Part shown: positions 11,938-24,794 of the stretch, piece after piece
Layout of the letters: the number at the start of each line of letters is the position of its first letter
How positions within the stretch are numbered: position 1 is the stretch's first letter
Assembly (NCBI GenBank): GCA_950097015.1
Contig: CATNEN010000030.1
Span: 538,501 to 602,500 of the forward strand
Direction of reading: 5' to 3'
Length of the DNA: 64,000 nt
From: Macrostomum hystrix
Taxonomy: Eukaryota > Platyhelminthes > Macrostomidae
The notes under the pieces: model-generated
What the model saw: only the letters and a program-made list of their open reading frames with translations
Told to the model about the DNA's origin: nothing
Databases searched by the model: none
Made by a program: the position numbers and the translations under genes

Positions 11938-14900
11938 CTTTGTGCGCAATGCGCGCCACATATTCGAGGGTAGATTTCTGCAGAAATCGTCCGCCACTTT
12001 ATCACTGGGTGGCGGAGGCGTCAGTGCACAGTCGCCTGATGCTGGTGCCAATCATAGTAGCGAGGCGGCACCCAAGTTGCTGCACTATCGAGGTTAGACA
12101 AAGGCTTAGAGCTCAGTGCGATGCGATGCATTTTCAACTAACTTGTTGTGTTGCACTTTTTGGTGAAGGTAGGTAATGGGGTATGAAGCACTGAAGGTTC
12201 AGGTGGAGATAGCAGCTGAAGCACTGAAGGATCTGATGGAGATAGCAGCTGAAGAACTGAAGGATCAGGTTGAGATAACAGCTGAAGCACGGAAGGATCA
12301 GGTGGAGATGCAGCTGAAGCACGGAAGGTTCAGGTGGAGATAGCAGCTGAAGCACGGAAGGATCAGGTGGAGATAGCAGCTGAAGCACGGAAGGATCAGG
12401 TGGAGATAGCAGCTGAAGCACTGAAGGTTCAGGTGGAGATAGCAGCTGAAGAACTGAAGGTTCTGACGAAGAAGCAGCGGTAGCACATATATTCATAATC
12501 GTTATAAATGGTTAGTCTATTAGTCGATGTTAATTATGCACATTATTAAGAATTTGGTGATAGATACATTTTTGCATTACTTTCTGTTGTCTGCACGACT
12601 CTAATGCCTTCTTTTATTGCTAATTACCATAGCACCGCGGTTCTATTTTTGATATCTCTTTGTTCTGATGGCTAAATTTGTCTTCTTGTACACCTTTCCG
12701 CTAATTAGTAGCTGTTTTCGCTTTTAAATCGCGCACTTTTAAGTTTCATTTCGCAGATGTGACTCATTTGTACCTATTATACCTATTTGTACCTATTAAT
12801 GCTCTATTCTAATTGGTTTGTTTATTCACAAGCTGTCAAACACTTTGATTAAGCATGTTGTACCGCCTGTGCATTGTATAAATAGTGTATATAATTGTCG
12901 TTAGTATAGATAGTTGTTTCTAGCTCGTATGTACTCTGTGCGTACCTATTTGCCTGTAGACTTATCAATGAGTGAATTTAAGAATTTTGATCTAGAGTAT
13001 TGCGGGAAGTAACAAAATGATCTTTGTACCTATAATGGGATAAAATAGATCAAGTCTGCATAAATCCGGTCTATTATATCTGTGCCGGATGTAATAATAT
13101 TAATAATAATTGCAGGAGGGCTGCAGGCAATGGCAAATCATTTGGTGACACCATTCCGCTGACTCCTGAGCACACACACCGTACGCAGGCACACGCTCAC
13201 ACAGGTGTGTACATCTGCCCTGACTTACTCATCGTCAGGCAGTGAAGGCACGTCGTCAAGGCACACGTTCCCGGTGCTCATGTGCGTCAATTGCATGACA
13301 GGACCCAAGCCTTCTTTTTGCGACTGCGCCCCAAATAAATGTGGCCTCGCCGCGGAATCGAAATCAGGGACCCTGGCGCGAGAGGCAAGCGCGTTAACCG
13401 CTCGGCCACCGACCCCATGATAATATATATAAATATAAATTACGCCTAGCCAAGTTGGGCCAGATGTTCAGTCCATGGACTGGGGCACCCCAGCTGATGT
13501 TGGCACCCATTTTACAACTCTGCGAACCGAAGTAATCGGGAATTAAATATCTTGCTCAAGGATACAAGCTGGGAGGGGGGCGGAGAGAAGGCTTGGGGGC
13601 TTGTCATGCAATTTACGCCCTTGAGGGCCAACCTCCAAGACACAGTGAAGTGTACACTGCCTGACGATGAGAAAGTCAGGGCAGATGTACACACCTGTGT
13701 GAGCGTGTGCCTGCGTACAGTATCTGTGTGTGTGCTCAGGAGTCAGCGAAATGGGCAGAATTGCCTCCCCTCTGGCTGCGGGTCTAGTGGCACCAAATTA
13801 TGCGCCATTGCCCGCAGCCCTTATTAAATTCTTACATTATGATTCAAACTGAGATTCAAACTCCCGATGTCTAGGTGAGAATTTCGAAGCTCCAATCACC
13901 GGACTAGGAGCTCCTTATTTTTTAATAAATTGTTCTAAATTAAAATCGGTTCAATTAAATATAAATTCAATGATTCAATAAGCACATTCTCAGTGTAAAT
14001 TGTATTAACACAAATGTGCCATTCTCAATCCTAATTCTGTAAGATCTGCGCTCACCGCCAGCCGAACGTCACTTGGCGATGCCGCTGCCTGCTGACGAGG
14101 CTAGCGCTGGTGCCTCTCTCCCTCTTGTGTCATGTTTTTTTCTACTAGATTTACTTATGTGTTATTTTATTCTTATTTGTTGTCCATCTCCACTGCTGGT
14201 AAATTATTCTTATATGTGTAATCTATCTACCATTCTATGACCCTATTTGTCTAGCATTTAAACTGCTTCACTTCAAACTGCTCATTACCCAACTCATTTT
14301 CAATTGACTGCTTGACACTGTTGCAATCTATTAGTTAGCAATGGCACCAATAGTGCACTGTAGTTATATGCCTATGCATATGCATATCTTTAACTGTGTC
14401 ATTTGCTTCTAAATAGTTAACGTGTCTAAAAATGTTTTTAATTTCAGACACCACCTACATGAGCCTGCCACAGGGCCTACCTGTGCAGCAGCAGCAGCAT
14501 CAGCATCTAACTCTGCCGCCTAAGCCAAGATTCTCTCTTCCTCGCCAATTGTCTGGCACGGACTATTCCGCCGCTGCTTCGGCGGCCGCTGGAAAAAGTC
14601 GACAGACTCTACAGCTAGATAGCACCGACGGGCCGTTGGCTAGACGCGCTGCAGAGTGAGTTTCTTGGGGATTGGAAGTCAGTTGGGTTAATCTGGCTGT
14701 TTGCTTGCTTTGAAATATAAGACAACGGAGTGCTTTGGGCTTGCTTAACGACACCTGCGCAACATAACTCAGCCATAGTCCTGTGCGTCAATGCCTTAGA
14801 TCCTAACTATAATTGTTCCTCCAATTTACATCGACTCAAAGGCCAGGAGTGAATGCCGCTTATCTCATGACGCGCAAAAAATTATTTGCTTGCCTTCGCT

Positions 14901-17900
14901 GTTTTTCTCCGCGATTTCCGTGTTCTCAGACAGTCTGTATTGGACTCTATGGCTTTCATGCTTATTAAACACAGTCTGTATTGGACTCTATGGCTTTCAT
15001 GCTTATTAAACACAGTCTGTATTGGACTCTATGGCTTTCAAGCTTATTAAACACAGTCTGCATTGGACTCTATGGCTTTCATGCTTATTAAACACAGTCT
15101 GCATTGGACTCTATGGCTTTCATGCTTATTAAACACAGTCTGCATTGGACTCTATGGCTTTCATGCTTATTAAACACAGTCTGTATTGGACTCTATGGCT
15201 TTCAAGCTTATTAAACACAGTCTGTATTGGACTCTATGGCTTTCAAGCTTATTAAACACAGTCTGCATTGGACTCTATGGCTTTCAAGCTTATTAAACAC
15301 AGTCTGTATTGGACTCTATGGCTTTCAAGCTTATTAAACACAGTCTGCATTGGACTCTATGGCTTTCATGCTTATTAAACACAGTCTGTATTGGACTCTA
15401 TGGCTTTCAAGCTTATTAAACACAGTCTGCATTGGACTCTATGGCTTTCAAGCTTATTAAACACAGTCTGTATTGGACTCTATGGCTTTCAAGCTTATTA
15501 AACACAGTCTGCATTGGACTCTATGGCTTTCAAGCTTATTAAACACAGTCTGTATTGGACTCTATGGCTTTCAAGCTTATTAAACACAGTCTGTATTGGA
15601 CTCTATGGCTTTCATGCTTATTAAACACAGTCTGCATTGGACTCTATGGCTTTCATGCTTATTAAACACAGTCTGCATTGGACTCTATGGCTTTCATGCT
15701 TATTAAACACAGTCTGTATTGGACTCTATGGCTTTCAAGCTTATTAAACACAGTCTGTATTGGACTCTATGGCTTTCAAGCTTATTAAACACAGTCTGCA
15801 TTGGACTCTATGGCTTTCAAGCTTATTAAACACAGTCTGTATTGGACTCTATGGCTTTCAAGCTTATTAAACACAGTCTGCATTGGACTCTATGGCTTTC
15901 AAGCTTATTAAACACAGTCTGTATTGGACTCTATGGCTTTCAAGCTTATTAAACACAGTCTGTATTGGACTCTATGGCTTTCATGCTTATTAAACACAGT
16001 CTGTATTGGACTCTATGGCTTTCATGCTTATTAAACACAGTCTGCATTGGACTCTATGGCTTTCATGCTTATTAAACACAGTCTGTATTGGACTCTATGG
16101 CTTTCAAGCTTATTAAACACAGTCTGTATTGGACTCTATGGCTTTCAAGCTTATTAAACACAGTCTGTATTGGACTCTATGGCTTTCATGCTTATTAAAC
16201 ACAGTCTGTATTGGACTCTATGGCTTTCAAGCTTATTAAACACAGTCTGCATTGGACTCTATGGCTTTCATGCTTATTAAACACAGTCTGCATTGGACTC
16301 TATGGCTTTCAAGCTTATTAAACACAGTCTGCATTGGACTCTATGGCTTTCATGCTTATTAAACACAGTCTGTATTGGACTCTATGGCTTTCATGCTTAT
16401 TAAACACAGTCTGCATTGGACTCTATGGCTTTCATGCTTATTAAACACAGTCTGCATTGGACTCTATGGCTTTCATGCTTATTAAACACAGTCTGCATTG
16501 GACTCTATGGCTTTCAAGCTTATTAAACACAGTCTGCATTGGACTCTATGGCTTTCAAGCTTATTAAACACAGTCTGCATTGGACTCTATGGCTTTCATG
16601 CTTATTAAACACAGTCTGTATTGGACTCTATGGTTTTCAAGCTTATTAAAGCTTATTAAACACAGTCTGCATTGGACTCTATGGCTTTCATGCTTATTAA
16701 ACACAGTCTGTATTGGACTCTATGGTTTTCAAGCTTATTAAACACAGTCTGTATTGGACTCTATGGCTTTCAAGCTTATTAAACACAGTCTGCATTGGAA
16801 CATAGGCTCCTATGTTTGCTATGTTTTATTTGTTTCAGTAAAATCTGACTTCTAATGTTAACAAAAGCATTTATGCGAATATCTACTCGTAATACTCTAG
16901 TTTAGCTACTGTGTGACGTGAAATACTGACAAACAGTTAAAACCGCCCAACGCCCGCCTTTGCCAGAAAGAATAGTATCAGCCAGTTTGTCTGCAAAATC
17001 AAATCCAAAGGCAGCTTTAAGATAAATCGGTCTGTTAAAATCTATCAGTGATTAGACTATTAGATAACCCAGTTTTTTGTGCATTACCTAAAATTTTGCA
17101 TGTCTGTTTTCTTCAGAATTCTAGTGAGCTAATAAAACTTTAATGAAGAAGGTGCAATAATGATTTCTTTGAAGTCAATTTTGTTGGTCAATATAGTATT
17201 TTTTAAATACAGTGTGTTGAGCTCGTATAGACACTTTCTGCACAGTTTACTTGGCTGCTGTAAGTGCATTTTTGTGATTCTTTTGGCCAAATCATTCTTA
17301 CAGTTTCACCAGTGCTCACGTGCATCAGCAGCAGCAGCAGCATGGCCTAGAGATAGTACGATCTAAATCAATTGCCTGTCGCATTTATAAACTTTTTTTG
17401 CATTTTCACGTATCCAATTCTCTTTTTTTGCACGCCATTAGCATATTTTTTCGATACACTGTAACAAGCGTCTGGGCTGGTGTACTGGTTCATTCCTCTC
17501 TGTCTCACCTCACAATAACGAGTAATTATTAGGTTTCTGAGGAGTTAAAGCGTTTGAACTCTACATTTTTTACTTATTAACAAGAAACCTGCAAGAATAT
17601 CATTTTTCTTTTGTTGTGTATAGGGCTTGTTAAAAAAGTTATCGCCTTTAGTAATATTATCATAAATAAAAAAACTAACTTTTTTAAACAACTTAGCTGC
17701 GGTGCAGCTTTTCTGTTAAATAGCCTAACACAAAAAGGAACATCTCAGATATTAACAGAGCAGAATCATAATTCCTAACTCTCTCAACCCAAATATGCAC
17801 ACAGCCACCACCTCCAACCCCTAATTTTCTAACCCCAAAAGTACACTCACCCAGTCAACCCCTAGCTCTCTAACCCCAAATTTTCACTCACCCCAGTCGA

Positions 17901-20001
17901 CCCCCTACCTCTCTAACCCCAAATTTTCACTGACCCAGTCAACCCCTAGCTCTCTAACCCCAAATTTTCACTGACCTAGTCAACCCCTAGCTCTCTTACC
18001 CCAAATGTACACTGACCCAGTCAACCCCTAGCTCTCTTACCCCAAATTTTCACTCACCCAGTCAACCCCTAGCTCTCTAACCCCAAATTTTCACTTACCC
18101 AGTCAACCCCTAGCTCTCTAACCCCAAATGTACACTCACCCAGTCAACCCCTAGCTCTCTTACCCCAAATGTACACTTACCCAGTCAACCCCTAGCTCTC
18201 TAACCCCAAATGTACACTTACCCAGTCAACCCCTAGCTCTCTAACCCCAAATTTTCACTCACCCAGTCAACCCCCTACCTCTCTTACCCCAAATGTACAC
18301 TTACCCAGTCAACCCCTAGCTCTCTAACCCCAAATGTACACTCACCCAGTCAACCCCTAGCTCTCTTACCCCAAATGTACACTTACCCAGTCAACCCCTA
18401 GCTCTCTAACCCCAAATGTACACTTACCCAGTCAACCCCTAGCTCTCTAGCCCCAAATTTTCACTGACCCAGTCAACCCCTAGCTCTCTAACCCAAATGT
18501 ACACTTACCCAGTCAACCCCTAGCTCTCTAACCCCAAATGTACACTACCCAGTCAACCCCTAGCTCTCTAACCCCAAATGTACACTTACCCAGTCAACCC
18601 CTAGCTCTCTAACCCCAAATGTACACTCACCCAGTCAACCCCTAGCTCTCTAACCCCAAATGTACACTACCCAGTCAACCCCTAGCTCTCTAACCCAAAT
18701 GTACACTTACCCAGTCAACCCCTAGCTCTCTAACCCCAAATGTACACTGACCCAGTCAACCCCTAGCTCTCTAACCCCAAATTTTCACTCACCCAGTCAA
18801 CCCCTAGCTCTCTAACCCAAATGTACACTTACCCAGTCAACCCCTAGCTCTCTAACCCCAAATGTACACTCACCCAGTCGATTCTTATCTCTAACACCTG
18901 CTGCAAATACACGCCACCAAAAGCTTGTAATAATTAATTTTTTCTTTCAGAATTCCGAGTCCATCCCTATCTATTATTACACAGATTCTTATGCTCCCAT
19001 CGAATAACTTTTTTTTAAATACGTTAGCGGCCAAGGGAAATTCTCAATTATGCATGTTGTATGCGCTAGTTCTTATCTTATTTCACTCTGTGGCGGTGGG
19101 CATTTTTCTTTCCATTCATGCACTTTGTTGATTTAGACAAGTTAAAATAAATATTTTTCACTTCTAGCACACCCGATCCTTTCATCGCTTCTTTATTTCT
19201 AGCCCGCGGTTCCACCAAGACCCGCCCGCCGCTCGCCCCGTCACGACCCTCGGGCCGGTCATCGCGGCCTCACCAAGCCGACATAGAAAAGCGGCGCCGC
19301 CGCCTCCGCCACCGGCTCAGACTCGGAATCAAGGTGCGCCTGAGCCTTCGCCTGCTCTGCAGCAGAAACAGCAACAACAGCAGCAGCTCAACCACGATCA
19401 ATCTGAGCTTCCACTGCACCCGCCAGCACCACCACCGCATCAGCCACCGCCGCCAACGCAACCACCGCATCAGCCACCACCTCCACCGCCGCCGACGCAA
19501 CCACCGCATCAGCCACCACCTCCACCGCCACCGACGCAACCACCGCAGCAGCCACCACCTCCACCGCCACCGACGCAACCACCGCAGCAGCCACCACCTC
19601 CACCGACACCGACGCAACCACCGCAGCAGCCACCACCTCCACCGCCACCGACGCAACCACCGCAGCAGCCACCACCTCCACCGCCGCTGACGCAACCACC
19701 GCAGCAGCCACCACCACTGCCGTCGACGCAGCCACCGCAGCAGCCACCTCCGCCCGTGCCACCGGCCCGGCCGCAAGTTCCGCACAGTCTGCCAGTTTTG
19801 GCTGCACACACCCCGCTAGTAGATTTGTCGGCTAGTAGCAAAGAAGAATCAGAAGCTCCACTTCCTGCGCCGTTAGCTCCGACTCCGGCTCGACCGCCGC
19901 CGCCGTCGCTGCCGCCGCAGCAGCAGCCTTTAACAATGAAGTCGCCACCTGTGTCTGGCTCGGCCGTCCTTGACGAGTTCGAAGAAGTTACCAATCTTTG
20001 A
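7220..20001 (+). CDS. BAR-domain Rho GTPase-activating protein (RICH/ARHGAP17-like), 5 exons
   Basis: Proposed exons are 7220-8158, 10757-11247, 11607-12092, 14448-14655 and 19203-20001. All intron phases agree, giving about 973 residues if one frameshift is corrected. Exon 1 encodes a coiled-coil-rich BAR-like region, then CYGEPLEGHLARTG, which matches the linker before the GAP domain in ARHGAP17/SH3BP1. Exon 2 opens with GLFRLNG, whose Arg is the catalytic finger, and carries ALKKYLKQLPEPL and KMSAKNLAICIGPN. Exons 3-5 are low-complexity, with poly-Ser, poly-Gln and a long Pro-rich PPPPTQPPQQ tail that could bind SH3 domains. Members of this family inactivate Cdc42/Rac at membranes and junctions. 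A phase break near 11000 adds one base. The exon 3 acceptor has a poor pyrimidine tract. A second methionine at codon 16 is possible, and TTCAG sits 2 nt before the first ATG. Confidence 0.85.
8205..8676. repeat. 28-bp minisatellite in RhoGAP intron 1
   Basis: About 16 head-to-tail copies, with core ccctactcaatcagactgaa. Variation is almost limited to gaatgg versus gaatga. It begins about 50-70 nt after the exon 1 donor. Confidence 0.95.
8688..8757 (+). mobile_element. SINE family 2, 3' tail fragment
   Basis: It contains gatgtgccattgcccgcag followed by an ATT-rich tail, the 3' end of the family 2 SINE. It directly follows the 28-bp array, so the array may have replaced or interrupted the SINE body. 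Confidence 0.6.
9309..10730. repeat. 24-bp minisatellite in RhoGAP intron 1
   Basis: About 59 copies of a 24-nt unit with core gaatccagtactca. Sub-types differ in the next four bases (tccaacc, ccctgcc, ctcaacc, catatcc). Unit length is divisible by three, so long ORFs run on both strands. The plus reading (SESSTHPT repeats) continues in frame into RhoGAP exon 2. The array stops about 25 nt before the exon 2 acceptor. Confidence 0.95.
12185..12485. repeat. 33-bp minisatellite in RhoGAP intron 3
   Basis: About nine copies with core ggtggagatagcagctgaag. It starts about 95 nt after the exon 3 donor. Confidence 0.9.
12490..13095. other. Intronic sequence without further features
   Basis: Part of RhoGAP intron 3, AT-rich. 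The only pattern is three nearby copies of gtacctatt near 12770-12800. Confidence 0.5.
13098..13424 (-). mobile_element. tRNA-derived SINE, family 2
   Basis: The (ATT)n tail is on the left and the tRNA-like head on the right (reads gagcggttaacgcgcttgcc on the minus strand). A short internal part is missing near 13150-13170. Confidence 0.75.
13441..13560 (-). mobile_element. SINE family 1, head missing
   Basis: It carries the family 1 body (cagtccatggactgggg, ttggcacccatttta) but ends where a family 2 SINE begins on the other strand, so the tRNA-like head is gone. Confidence 0.6.
13563..13830 (+). mobile_element. SINE family 2, 5' truncated
   Basis: It starts in the gagagaaggcttgggggctt segment and reads to gccattgcccgcagccc and an ATT-like tail. 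The head is lacking and it abuts the family 1 remnant. Confidence 0.7.
14926..16800. repeat. 41-bp minisatellite in RhoGAP intron 4
   Basis: About 45 very homogeneous copies with core ttggactctatggctttca. Two positions vary in combination: C/T in the ctgYattgg word and A/T in ttcaWgctt. One unit near 16640 has an extra partial copy of cttattaaag. Confidence 0.97.
16801..17765. other. Intronic sequence without further features
   Basis: RhoGAP intron 4 between two arrays. It has a (CAG)5 run at about 17327 but no supported ORF. Confidence 0.5.
17790..18888. repeat. 42-bp minisatellite in RhoGAP intron 4
   Basis: About 26 copies with core gtcaacccctagctctct followed by aacccc and a variable aaatgtacact or aaattttcact word. 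Single-base length variants occur. Confidence 0.95.
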
Positions 20002-20758
20002 TCTCTACTAAACTGCACCAGTTATGGCATATGATGCTAATTGTTTAATCCTAACAGTTTAATGGCTATTCTGTTTTCGCCTTTTCCCGCTCCGATCTGT
20101 GATTGATTGACCAATTGCTAAATGCCAATAATACCTGTTACCTTATTCTTACCTGTTAATTTCGTTGTGTTTTATGGTTTGTTTGCCTTCTGCTGCCTAT
20201 ATTGACACTACACCTTGACAGATATTTTTATTAAACATTTCCATTGTCTCCCATTTCTTTAAGCCTCATTCCCATAGCCTTCCTGAATATTCCAAAATGT
20301 TTTACATTGTCTTAAGCGCTTGCTACTTTCAGTTATGGCCTTAATCGTTTTATATGATTATTGTTTATGATTGTTTTATATTGTCAGATTTAGATCCTCC
20401 CATATGCTAGGATCTAAATGATTCCGCTTATTAAATGCATTGTCATACAATCATCAAAGCTCCGAAAGATTCGTGATTTCATTTTTTGTTGATTTTGTGT
20501 TTGCCTATTTATATCAATTGACTCGCATGGACTAAATACCTGCGCTACACTTGGCCATTCCGTATGTGCTTTTGTTTTCACTACTCTATGGTGTGTTGAT
20601 TGTCTATTTATTCTGTTTGCTGGAATCAAATGCTTTTGTTCTGCCCGATATTCTACACTATTTGTTGGCAGATTATTGTCACGCCACTTTGATATTAGGT
20701 TGGTTGTGTTTTGATTTTCATTTGAGAAATTAGCACTAATGTTTAAGCGCACTATTTG

Positions 20759-20764
20759 AATAAA
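20759..20764 (+). promoter_or_regulatory. Polyadenylation signal, RhoGAP gene
   Basis: An AATAAA lies about 760 nt after the RhoGAP stop codon and just before the next array. It is a plausible 3' end, but earlier non-canonical signals cannot be excluded. Confidence 0.35.
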
Positions 20765-20784
20765 TTTCCTACCACTGAATTTCC

Positions 20785-21260
20785 TAATGTACGCACGCAG
20801 CGGGACCCCTACAGCCCCTAACCCTATATACGCACGCAGCGGGACCCCTACAGCCCCTAACCCTATGTACGCACGCAGCGGGACCCCTACAGCCCCTAAC
20901 CCTATGTACGCACGTAGCGGGACCCCTACAGCCCCTAACCCTATGTACGCACGCAGCGGGACCCCTAACCCTATGTACGCACACAGCGGGACCCCTACCG
21001 CCCCTAACCCTATGTACGCACACAGCGGGACCCCTACAGCCCCTAACCCTATGTACGCACGCAGCGGGACCCCTACAGCCCCTAACCCTATGTACGCACG
21101 CAGCGGGACCCCTAACCCTATGTACGCACACAGCGGGACCCCTACCGCCCCTAACCCTATGTACGCACACAGCGGGACCCCTACAGCCCTTAACCCTATG
21201 TACGCACGCAGCGGGACCCCTACAGCCCTTAACCCTATGTACGCACGCAGCGGGACAAAA
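20785..21260. repeat. 39-bp minisatellite
   Basis: About a dozen copies with core gcagcgggacccctacagcc. Some units lack a 15-nt stretch (24-nt units). A block containing one short unit is itself repeated, a higher-order pattern. The array is open in frame on both strands, which explains long ORFs here. Confidence 0.93.
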
Positions 21261-21984
21261 CTTCAACGCCATACACTGGGGTCCATGTGTACACTGTTAT
21301 AAAACCAACTAAGCGTGTTAGCTCTTCCGCTATTCTTTACTTGTCAAGTTGTTAAATTGAACGAATGCTTTCCTAATTCACAAAGCTGTCCACATTTCAG
21401 CACGGAAGAATCGTAGCTTATACTACTTGATTGCGTTTACTGCTGTGATTGCCAGTATCTATCTGTGTTTTTATTTTACTTACTAAAATAGTTTTTTAAG
21501 GGTAGCATGTGATGTTGCGTAATCATTTCTACACAGGATGTTATCAGTTTTTGCCCATTAAAATCTAAGTTCGCTAGTATCAATAATCCTCGAAGCACTT
21601 TGTTATTCCCGACTTTACCTACGAAGTTATTTTTCTATAACAATTTCACAGCCAAAATAGCAGGCGAAAAGACAAATATGATCACGGAATGTTCATATCC
21701 GTTCGCACTACTATTAGTATGTAAACCGAACTATTTGGCCTAGAAATATATATATAATAAATAGTCATTAAAGCAAGCCTTGTCACTAAGTTAAAACAGT
21801 TTCACATTAGTTAGAGTGGCAATGGGACGCTCAATGCGTCTGAGCCTTTTTTCTGTGCCATTTCTTGGTAACAAATGCTAAAACATAATCTTTGCATTTT
21901 TTGTTTGTTTTTTTTAAAACCCTATTGCTGTTTTTGCGCAAAATGCATTTCCTCTGTTCGAATTTCCACTCGTCTAACATTTTG
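21261..21984. other. Spacer, no feature seen
   Basis: AT-rich intergenic DNA between two arrays, with no supported ORF. Confidence 0.4.
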
Positions 21985-22800
21985 AGCCACTTCCTCCCAA
22001 TATTCAGGCTGAGCTGCCACTTCCTCCCAATCTTCAGGCTGAGCTGCCACTTCCTCCCAATCTTCAGGCTTAGCTGCCACTTCCTCCCAATCTTCAGGCT
22101 GAGCTGCCACTTCCTCCCAATCTTCAGGCTGAGCTGCCACTTCCTCCCAATCTTCAGGCTTAGCTGCCACTTCCTCCCAATCTTCAGGCCCTCCTAATCT
22201 TCAAGCTTGGCTTCCACTTCCTCCCAATCTTCAGGCTTAGCTGCCACTTCCTCCCAATCTTCAGGCTGAGCTGCCACTTCCTCCCAATCTTCAGGCTGAG
22301 CTGCCACTTCCTCCCAATCTTCAGGCTTAGCTGCCACTTCCTCCCAATCTTCAGGCTGAGCTGCCACTTCCTCCCAATCTTCAGGCTGAGCTGCCACTTC
22401 CTCCCAATCTTCAGGCTTAGCTGCCACTTCCTCCCAATCTTCAGGCCCTCCTAATCTTCAAGCTTGGCTTCCACTTCCTCCCAATCTTCAGGCTTAGCTG
22501 CCACTTCCTCCCAATCTTCAGGCTTAGCTGCCACTTCCTCCCAAACCTTCAGGCTTAGCTGCCACTTCCTCCCAACCTTCAGGCTTAGCTGCCACTTCCT
22601 CCCAAACCTTCAGGCTTAGCTGCCACTTCCTCCCAACCTTCAGGCTTGGCTGCCATTTCCTCCCAACCTTCAGGCTTAGCTGCCACTTCCTCCCAAACCT
22701 TCAGGCTTAGCTGCCACTTCCTCCCAACCTTCAGGCTTAGCTGCCACTTCCTCCCAATCTTCAAGCTTGGCTGACACTTCCTCCAAATCTTCTGGCCCTC
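21985..22800. repeat. 30-bp minisatellite with higher-order structure
   Basis: About 27 copies with core gccacttcctcccaatcttc. An odd junction, ggccctcctaatcttcaagc, appears at 22188 and again 257 nt later, so a block of about eight and a half units has been duplicated. Confidence 0.93.
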
Positions 22801-23467
22801 AAAATAGAATGCAATTCTTGGTTTAGGAAGGTAATTTGCAGTTATTACCTAAGTGAAATTCTGAACATTGCGTGCTATCAGCACTGCAGTATGTCAGCAC
22901 CAATACTTACTACTACAAGCTGCATTAGTTATTCCACGAGATGCCATAAATAGTGCATGAAATTCTGCAATGCACTCATTAATTAGTTATCCATCTGATC
23001 CAGCAGTCCTTCGATATCCTGCGATGTTTTATCGTCATAACAGCCGGACTAGGGCGCTCGGCAGGTTAGCTTGAGGATAATGTTAAGCTGTTTCGGATGC
23101 TGTGCGCTTCATCATTATAAAAACCCAACGCGGTCAATTGCGTGCCCGTGACAGATCCCGACTTCCAATGTGTCTCCCTTGGGGGTTGACTGTGACATTG
23201 TTCCTCTGTCTTTTTTTGGCCAAGGCGGGCAGGGATTAAATATTTATGGACTTTTAGATACCTGTCTGCTGCCCTTGAGGTTTGCGTCTCATTTTCCTTC
23301 GCCTCTCACTGATCTCTATCACGGTTGTTACAGCTGAGAGAGCTGAGGAGGCCTATAGCCTTGGCGTATGCGAACGGTTGTCACATTGTCTCTCCAAAGA
23401 TATTTTTCTCTGCGATAAGAAAGCCTTCCAAATTTTCGTACAACTGAGCAATTTTAGAAAGGCTGTC
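22801..23467. other. Spacer, no feature seen
   Basis: No supported ORF or repeat. It separates the 30-bp and 34-bp arrays. Confidence 0.4.
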
Positions 23468-24480
23468 GCAGTGACTACCGCCGTCCGATTCCTCAGGTGT
23501 CGCAGTGGCTACCGCCCTCCGATTCCTCAGGTGTCGCAGTGGCTACCGCCGTCCGATTCCTCAGGTGTCGCAGTGACTACCGCCCTCCGATTCCTCAGGT
23601 GTCGCAGTGGCTACCGCCGTCCGATTCCTCAGGTGTCGCAGTGACTACCGCCCTCCGATTCCTCAGGTGTCGCAGTGACTACCGCCCTCCGATTCCTCAG
23701 GTGTCGCAGTGACTACCGCCCTCCGATTCCTCAGGTGTCGCAGTGACTACCACTCTCCGATTCCTCAGGTGTCGCAGTGACTACCGCGCCCTCCGATTCC
23801 TCAGGTGTCGCAGTGACTACCGCCGTCCGATTCCTCAGGTGTCGCAGTGGCTACCGCCCTCCGATTCCTCAGGTGTTGCAGTGACTACCGCCCTCCGATT
23901 CCTCAGGTGTCGCAGTGACTACCACTCTCCGATTCCTCAGGTGTCGCAGTGACTACCGCCCTCCGATTCCTCAGGTGTCGCACTGACTACCGCCCTCCGA
24001 TTCCTCAGGTGTCGCAGTGACTACCGCCCTCCGATTCCTCAGGTGTCGCAGTGACTACCACTCTCCGATTCCTCAGGTGTCGGAGTGACTACCGCGTCCG
24101 ATTCCTCAGGTGTCGGAGTGACTACCGCGTCCGATTCCTCAGGTGTCGCAGTGACTACCGCCCTCCGATTCCTCAGGTGTCGCAGTGACTACCGCCCTCC
24201 GATTCCTCAGGTGTCGCAGTGACTACCGCCCTCCGATTCCTCAGGTGTCGCAGTGACTACCACTCTCCGATTCCTCAGGTGTCGGAGTGACTACCGCGTC
24301 CGATTCCTCAGGTGTCGCAGTGACTACCGCCCTCCGATTCCTCAGGTGTCGGAGTGACTACCGCGTCCGATTCCTCAGGTGTCGGAGTGACTACCGCGTC
24401 CGATTCCTCAGGTGTCGCAGTGACTACCGCCCTCCGATTCCTCAGGTGTCGCAGTGACTACCACTCTCCGATTCTCCAGG
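23466..24480. repeat. 34-bp minisatellite
   Basis: About 30 copies with core ccgattcctcaggtgtcgca. Shorter 33-nt units (ggagtgactaccgcgtcc) recur in clusters. Because 34 is not divisible by three, the frame rotates and ORFs stay short. Confidence 0.93.
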
Positions 24481-24612
24481 TTTATCTGCCATCCCGTCAA
24501 TCTATCGTGGAACCGCGGCTCCGTGAATTCCCACGGGTTTCCGAAATGAAAATCATAATACGCAGATTAATCAGATTTTTTCTGCATGCCACGCGGGTCA
24601 ATCAGTAAATAA

Positions 24613-24618
24613 TTTATT
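24613..24618 (-). promoter_or_regulatory. Polyadenylation signal for the small secreted-protein gene
   Basis: Minus-strand AATAAA, about 180 nt downstream of the proposed stop at 24795-24797. Confidence 0.3.
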
Positions 24619-24794
24619 TGGACTGAGCTTTTCGGTGACAATTATTCCAATCGAAGATGCAGGCCCGTTAAAGAAGCCCGCGACTGCTTGCATATTTCCT
24701 GCGTCTCCGAAAGTCATAGTTAATTTCAATGTCATAATTAACTTTTTTTTAATCAATCTGAATGTCTCGATGATATCACGCGTGCTGATACGTT

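Noticed and set aside
14926-18888. Possible CRISPR-like arrays
   Set aside because: Repeats are directly adjacent with no unique spacers, the DNA is eukaryotic and no cas genes are present.
19270-20018. Long minus-strand ORFs rich in Arg/Trp or Gly/Cys
   Set aside because: They are shadows of the proline-rich last RhoGAP exon.
21922-22427. Minus-strand ORFs with EDWEEVAAKP repeats
   Set aside because: They look protein-like, but come only from the 30-bp array and begin and end with it.
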